NCBI GenBank assembly: GCA_955652635.1
Contig: CATPBN010000127.1
Coordinates: 1-9,688 of the forward strand
Length of the DNA stretch: 9,688 nucleotides
Origin: an uncultured Gemmatimonadaceae bacterium
GTDB taxonomy: Bacteria; Gemmatimonadota; Gemmatimonadetes; Gemmatimonadales; Gemmatimonadaceae
Direction of reading: 5' to 3'
The notes beneath the pieces were generated by a model, which was not told the DNA's origin, searched no databases, and saw nothing but the letters and a program-made list of their open reading frames with translations. The position numbers and the translations under genes are program-made. Each line of letters starts with the position of its first letter. The stretch's first letter is position 1. Below, piece by piece: positions 5,994 through 9,688 of the stretch.

Positions 5994-7685
5994 ATGGATA
6001 AGCGTTTCTTCCTCGCTCTGTTTCTTTCGCTCATTGTAATTGCGGTTGCGCAGTTGCTCTTTCCAGCGCCAAAGACAACTCCAAATTCTCGCACATTACC
6101 CGCTGGGGATTCGAGCTCTCGACTGAAAGCCGCCATAGGATCGACAGGTGTGTCGTCGACGTCGCCGAATGCGAACCCAGCAGCAACTCCGCCGGTGACG
6201 CAAGTAAATCGTGCAGCCACGCAGGCAACTGGTCAGACAGTTGTGGAAACAACGACTGTCAACACAGCGAAAGCGATTTATAGGTTCAGCAGCATCGGTG
6301 CTGCACCCGTTTCAATCCTGATGCGGGACTATCTGAACCGTTCTTCCTCGGGTGGTCAGGTAGATCTGGCCGCTGAAGGCTCTCCGCTGCTTGGGTACAG
6401 ACTTGTCACATCGCGCGACACCATCGATCTATCGAAGGTTCCGTTCGTTCTTTCGAGAGCGAAGGATACAGATGGAGCGGAAGCGCTCACTTACGACGCT
6501 TTGGTAAAAAACGACACGGTATCTATCACCTATGCGATCTCACAAGACACCGCGGCTAGTTATGTCATTGGCGTCAACGGACGCGTAAAAGGCCCATCCG
6601 GACAGGCCTACCTTCTAGTTGATCTGCCCAGGACGCTCAGACCTGCGGAAGCAGACACAACCGCGGATTATCGAACGCTCGCTTATAGCTTCAAGCCCGA
6701 GCGGGACCATGCACGAAGCGTACTTTTTGGAAATCTGGAACCAGGGGAAAGAACTTTGGAACCAGGTCCGCTGAGCTGGGTTGCCGTCAAGAGCAAGTAT
6801 TTCGTGTTGGGGATTCTCTCACCTTCGAACGGCACGCTCTTCAGCGAAGTCACACTCGGCGGTGGTCCACGCACATCCAAGGTTGCCACGAATGCCACAG
6901 CAACCGTGGTCGACGGGATCAAGAACAATAGCTTTGCGTTCGAGATTTACGCAGGGCCGCAGGAATCTCAGCGGCTGGCGAGAATGGGCCGAGACTTCGA
7001 TCACGTCAATCCGTATGGATGGCGCTTCCTTCAGGGCGTGGTGCATCCAATTGCTTCGAAAGTCATTCAGGCTCTCCTATGGATGCATAATCGGCTCAAT
7101 CTGAGTTACGGTTGGGTCTTGGTGATTCTTGGAGTCCTCGTTCGGTTCGCGCTCTGGCCGCTGAATCAGAGCACGATGCGTTCGAGTCTCAAGATGCAGG
7201 AGCTGCAGCCCAAACTGGCTGCAGCACAGAAGAAGTATCCAGATCCGATCCAGCAGCGCGAAGCGATAATGAAGGTTTATCAGGACGCGGGAGTCAGCCC
7301 TTTCGCAGGCCTGACCGGGTGTCTGCCGGCGCTTCTTCCGATGCCGATCCTGTTTGCGCTCTTTTTCGTTTTCCAGAATACCATCGAATTCCGTGGCGTG
7401 CCTTTTCTCTGGCTGCGCGATATCTCGATCAAGGACCCGGTATACATCCTGCCCCTGTTGATGGGCGCATCGATGTATCTATTGTCCTGGATTGGAATGC
7501 GTAACGCTCCTCCTAATCCGCAGGCGAAGATGATGGGCTACATGTTCCCAGTAATGATGACCGTCGTGCTTCTCAACATGGCGTCAGGGCTCAATCTGTA
7601 CTATACGGCCCAGAATATTGCAGCCCTTCCGCAGCAATGGCTTCTGGCCCGGGAACGAGCAAAGGCGCGTCCGAAAGGCGGCTAA
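5994..7685 (+). CDS. yidC: membrane protein insertase YidC
   Basis: 563-residue inner-membrane insertase of the Gram-negative type, acting alone or with Sec. An N-terminal transmembrane helix (about 5-23) is followed by a Ser/Thr/Ala/Pro-rich linker (about 25-90) and a large periplasmic beta domain (to about 340). The conserved insertase core follows: the second helix with the essential groove arginine (Arg384 in VLVRFALWPL), the cytoplasmic hairpin (MQELQPKLAAAQKKYPD), then helices near 437-460, 482-502 and 514-534, the last ending in SGLNLYYTAQNI. The basic tail ARERAKARPKGG fits a ribosome- or RNA-facing end. The large periplasmic domain implies an outer-membrane-bearing cell. The start abuts the yidD stop, implying coupling. 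Length and order are typical for the family; nothing is missing. Confidence 0.97.
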   Translation: MDKRFFLALFLSLIVIAVAQLLFPAPKTTPNSRTLPAGDSSSRLKAAIGSTGVSSTSPNANPAATPPVTQVNRAATQATGQTVVETTTVNTAKAIYRFSSIGAAPVSILMRDYLNRSSSGGQVDLAAEGSPLLGYRLVTSRDTIDLSKVPFVLSRAKDTDGAEALTYDALVKNDTVSITYAISQDTAASYVIGVNGRVKGPSGQAYLLVDLPRTLRPAEADTTADYRTLAYSFKPERDHARSVLFGNLEPGERTLEPGPLSWVAVKSKYFVLGILSPSNGTLFSEVTLGGGPRTSKVATNATATVVDGIKNNSFAFEIYAGPQESQRLARMGRDFDHVNPYGWRFLQGVVHPIASKVIQALLWMHNRLNLSYGWVLVILGVLVRFALWPLNQSTMRSSLKMQELQPKLAAAQKKYPDPIQQREAIMKVYQDAGVSPFAGLTGCLPALLPMPILFALFFVFQNTIEFRGVPFLWLRDISIKDPVYILPLLMGASMYLLSWIGMRNAPPNPQAKMMGYMFPVMMTVVLLNMASGLNLYYTAQNIAALPQQWLLARERAKARPKGG

Positions 7686-7691
7686 GGAACC

Positions 7692-8480
7692 ATGCTGCGT
7701 GTCACGTATATTGGTCACGCAACGCTACTAATTGAGATCGGAGGGAAGCGCCTTCTCACTGACCCCAACTTCGACTCTGCGCTCGGTAAATTCCTTCCGC
7801 GTGTTAGCGCACCAGGAATCGCGCTCGATGCCTTACCAGAGCTAGATGCCATACTGCTTACGCACGCTCATGCAGACCACCTCTCGTTCGATTCTCTTGA
7901 CGCACTCCCCGACGATATCCCGCTGTTCGCTCCACCGTCCATAGCAAAGTGGCTTGGGAGACAGGGTTACCGGCAGGCGGTCGGAGTCGCGCCAGGTAAA
8001 GTTGCTGAACTGGAAGGTGTGACTATTCGTGCTGCCGCGGCAACGCACAAAGGAAACCGATACGGGGTCGATCGATGGCGCAGCGCGACTAATATGTATC
8101 TGATGGATACTAATACAGCGTCGTGTTTTTTCGCGGGTGACACGGCGCTTACTGCCGATACCACGCGGCTCGTGGAGAACCATCTGGGCGCTCATGGCAG
8201 AAACCTCGATGTTGCCCTACTGCCTATTGGGCACGCCCCTTGGTGGAAACCCGGATTTCGAAAGGGGCATCTCACCAGCTCCGACGCTCTCGCCTTATTC
8301 GAGCTGCTGAAGGCGAAGTATTTCATTCCTTATCACTGGGGAACCTTCAATCACGTGACGTCCACCGCATTTGACGCGATAGACCGGCTGCGTGCAACGC
8401 TTCAGGGTCACCCACTTCATCCTGTGGTGAAGATCCTGGAACCGGGCACGAGCTTCGTGCTACCAAACACGGCCTCGTGA
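7692..8480 (+). CDS. metallo-beta-lactamase fold hydrolase
   Basis: 262-residue soluble protein of the metallo-beta-lactamase superfamily, closest in style to the Lactamase_B_2 group that includes UlaG- and NAPE-PLD-like enzymes. The metal-binding set is intact: H58-A-H60-A-D62-H63 in the THAHADHLS motif, His119 (AATHKG), Asp150 (FFAGDTALT) and His215 (YHWGTF). The N-terminal strand MLRVTYIGHATLLIEIGGKRLLTDP is typical of the group. PIGHAPWWKPGFRKGHL (178-194) resembles the segment before the last metal ligand in NAPE-PLD-like members. There is no signal peptide, so it should be cytoplasmic. The substrate cannot be read from the sequence. An AGGA site overlaps the yidC stop, and the gene ends with a 4-bp overlap with mnmE, so it belongs to this operon. 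It occupies the spot where jag/khpB often lies. Confidence 0.9.
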   Translation: MLRVTYIGHATLLIEIGGKRLLTDPNFDSALGKFLPRVSAPGIALDALPELDAILLTHAHADHLSFDSLDALPDDIPLFAPPSIAKWLGRQGYRQAVGVAPGKVAELEGVTIRAAAATHKGNRYGVDRWRSATNMYLMDTNTASCFFAGDTALTADTTRLVENHLGAHGRNLDVALLPIGHAPWWKPGFRKGHLTSSDALALFELLKAKYFIPYHWGTFNHVTSTAFDAIDRLRATLQGHPLHPVVKILEPGTSFVLPNTAS

Positions 8481-9688
8481 GCCCATATGCCGCAACCGGT
8501 GTTGCGCAGCTTGAGGATACAATCGTCGCTGTGGCAACTCCGCCTGGAATGGGCGCGCTGGCACTCGTCCGGCTCAGCGGACCAGACGCGTATGTAATCG
8601 CCCGGAAGCACATACAACCCTGGCCTTCCGAGCCGCGGGCAGTGCAGCTGAGTACAGTCTACAATTTGGCCGAAGTGCTCGATCGGTCGCTCGTCACGCT
8701 ATTTCCGGGGCCCAATTCGTTTACTGGCGATGATACTGTCGAGATCTCGACGCACGGTGGATACCTGATACCGGCTTCAGTAGTCGCAGCCCTGATTTCT
8801 TCAGGTGCGCGACAAGCCCTTCCCGGAGAATTTACCCGGCGCGCTGTGTTGAATGGAAAACTCGACATCCTGCAGGCTGAAGCCATAGGCGATCTTATCG
8901 ATGCGCGTTCCTATGCAATGCAACGCGTGGCACTGGGTCAGCTCGATGGCGGGCTTTCCCGCCGTCTGCTGCAGCTAAGGGAAGATCTGGTCGGTCTTGA
9001 ATCGCTGATTGCCTACGATATTGATTTTCCTGAAGAGGATGACGGCCCCGTTTCGCGTGACAGGATCGAAAACGCCATCACGAAGATGATCGCTTCTTTG
9101 GAAGCGCTCCTAGCAACGGCTCCCGCTGGCGAGTTGATCCGGGAAGGAGCGGTGGTAGTGATCGCCGGACCACCGAATGCCGGAAAATCCTCGCTTTTCA
9201 ATTCCATTCTGGGGAGATCTCGGGCGATCGTGACTGAGATTCCTGGCACTACGCGTGACGCTCTCGAAGCGGTCATCGACGGTGGGAGGTGGCCACTGCG
9301 GCTCGTTGACACCGCCGGCCTTCGGGACACCGTTGATCCGATAGAGCGTCTGGGAATTGAGGTAAGCGAGCGCTATCTCGCCGGTGCCGCAGTGGTCCTT
9401 GCATGCGCCGAAAACCCAGAAGGTCTTCACGAAACGATTGCCTCTGTAGGTCGCAAGTCGGCCGCACCGGTGATTGCAGTGCGGACCAAAGCCGATCTGG
9501 CACCGCACAGGGATGACTCAAACGGAGACCGGATAGTTCATGTCAGCGCACACACCGGCGATGGTCTCCAGGGCTTGCTGGACGCGATCAACAATACAAT
9601 TGCTTCGAAATACGGGGAAGTTACGAGCGATCTCCCGATACTCACGAGGGCACGCCACCGTCACGCACTCACCACAGCGCTCGTGGAA
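8477..9688 (+). CDS. mnmE: tRNA modification GTPase MnmE (3' end beyond window)
   Basis: The first 404 codons of MnmE, which with MnmG installs the 5-carboxymethylaminomethyl group on wobble uridine 34 of some tRNAs. The N-terminal folate-binding domain begins DTIVAVATPPGMGALALVRLSG and includes FPGPNSFTGDD and GEFTRRAVLNGKLDILQAEAI. The helical domain carries DFPEEDD. The inserted G domain has the P-loop GPPNAGKS (231-238), IPGTTRD, DTAG (278-281), and TKAD (337-340) where most members have NKxD. The C-terminal CxGK catalytic cysteine lies past the window end, so activity cannot be judged. GTG at 8477 was chosen because its GTGA overlaps the preceding stop and no other start fits before DTIVAV. 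No Shine-Dalgarno site is seen, so coupling to the upstream gene is likely. Confidence 0.95.
   Translation, partial: MSPYAATGVAQLEDTIVAVATPPGMGALALVRLSGPDAYVIARKHIQPWPSEPRAVQLSTVYNLAEVLDRSLVTLFPGPNSFTGDDTVEISTHGGYLIPASVVAALISSGARQALPGEFTRRAVLNGKLDILQAEAIGDLIDARSYAMQRVALGQLDGGLSRRLLQLREDLVGLESLIAYDIDFPEEDDGPVSRDRIENAITKMIASLEALLATAPAGELIREGAVVVIAGPPNAGKSSLFNSILGRSRAIVTEIPGTTRDALEAVIDGGRWPLRLVDTAGLRDTVDPIERLGIEVSERYLAGAAVVLACAENPEGLHETIASVGRKSAAPVIAVRTKADLAPHRDDSNGDRIVHVSAHTGDGLQGLLDAINNTIASKYGEVTSDLPILTRARHRHALTTALVE

Noticed and set aside
7112..7504. 130-residue plus-strand frame inside yidC
   Set aside because: Out-of-frame shadow of the conserved insertase core.
9013..9521. Minus-strand frames of 82-132 residues opposite mnmE
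   Set aside because: Antisense to the G domain of MnmE, whose motifs are all in the plus-strand frame.
1..9688. CRISPR arrays, tRNA genes, insertion sequences, phage or defence genes
   Set aside because: I looked for repeat-spacer patterns, tRNA cloverleaf blocks, transposase-like proteins and long terminal repeats and saw none.

Overview
The window is a chromosomal replication-origin neighbourhood of a bacterium. The order is dnaN-dnaA on the minus strand, then rpmH-rnpA-yidD-yidC-(metallo-beta-lactamase fold protein)-mnmE on the plus strand, with the RNase P RNA gene rnpB and two accessory genes beyond dnaN. The general style of DnaA, L34, RnpA and the AraC-like protein suggests Gemmatimonadota or a relative. 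That is an impression from protein character, not a search result. Base composition looks moderate, lower than usual for cultured members of that phylum.

Left part (1-2393): an AraC-type HTH regulator with a receiver-like N-terminal half reads leftward. Divergent from it is a complete type A rnpB (1051-1436), closed by a strong intrinsic terminator. A short gap leads to an unrecognised secreted lipoprotein that meets dnaN tail to tail, the two stop codons sharing one CTAG.

Middle (2390-5264): dnaN and dnaA read leftward, separated by 194 bp that looks like oriC. It holds degenerate DnaA boxes, a GC-rich 5-bp spacer, a run of TAG-type trinucleotides matching the DnaA-trio idea, and an AT-rich stretch, in the order known from Bacillus. 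Upstream of dnaA is a perfect TTWTNCACA box and a plausible promoter for the rightward operon.

Right part (5265-9688): a tight operon for ribosomal protein L34, the RNase P protein, the YidD/YidC membrane-insertion pair, an MBL-fold hydrolase, and the tRNA-modifying GTPase MnmE (cut by the window end). Genes abut or overlap throughout. jag/khpB, often present after yidC, is absent and the MBL gene is in its place.

Almost everything is housekeeping. I see no phage, transposon, CRISPR array or defence locus. The points most worth a second look are: rnpA has no ATG, GTG or TTG start before its conserved N-terminus; rnpB and rnpA, the two halves of RNase P, lie within 4.5 kb of each other; the DnaA-trio origin; and the unassigned lipoprotein and regulator.
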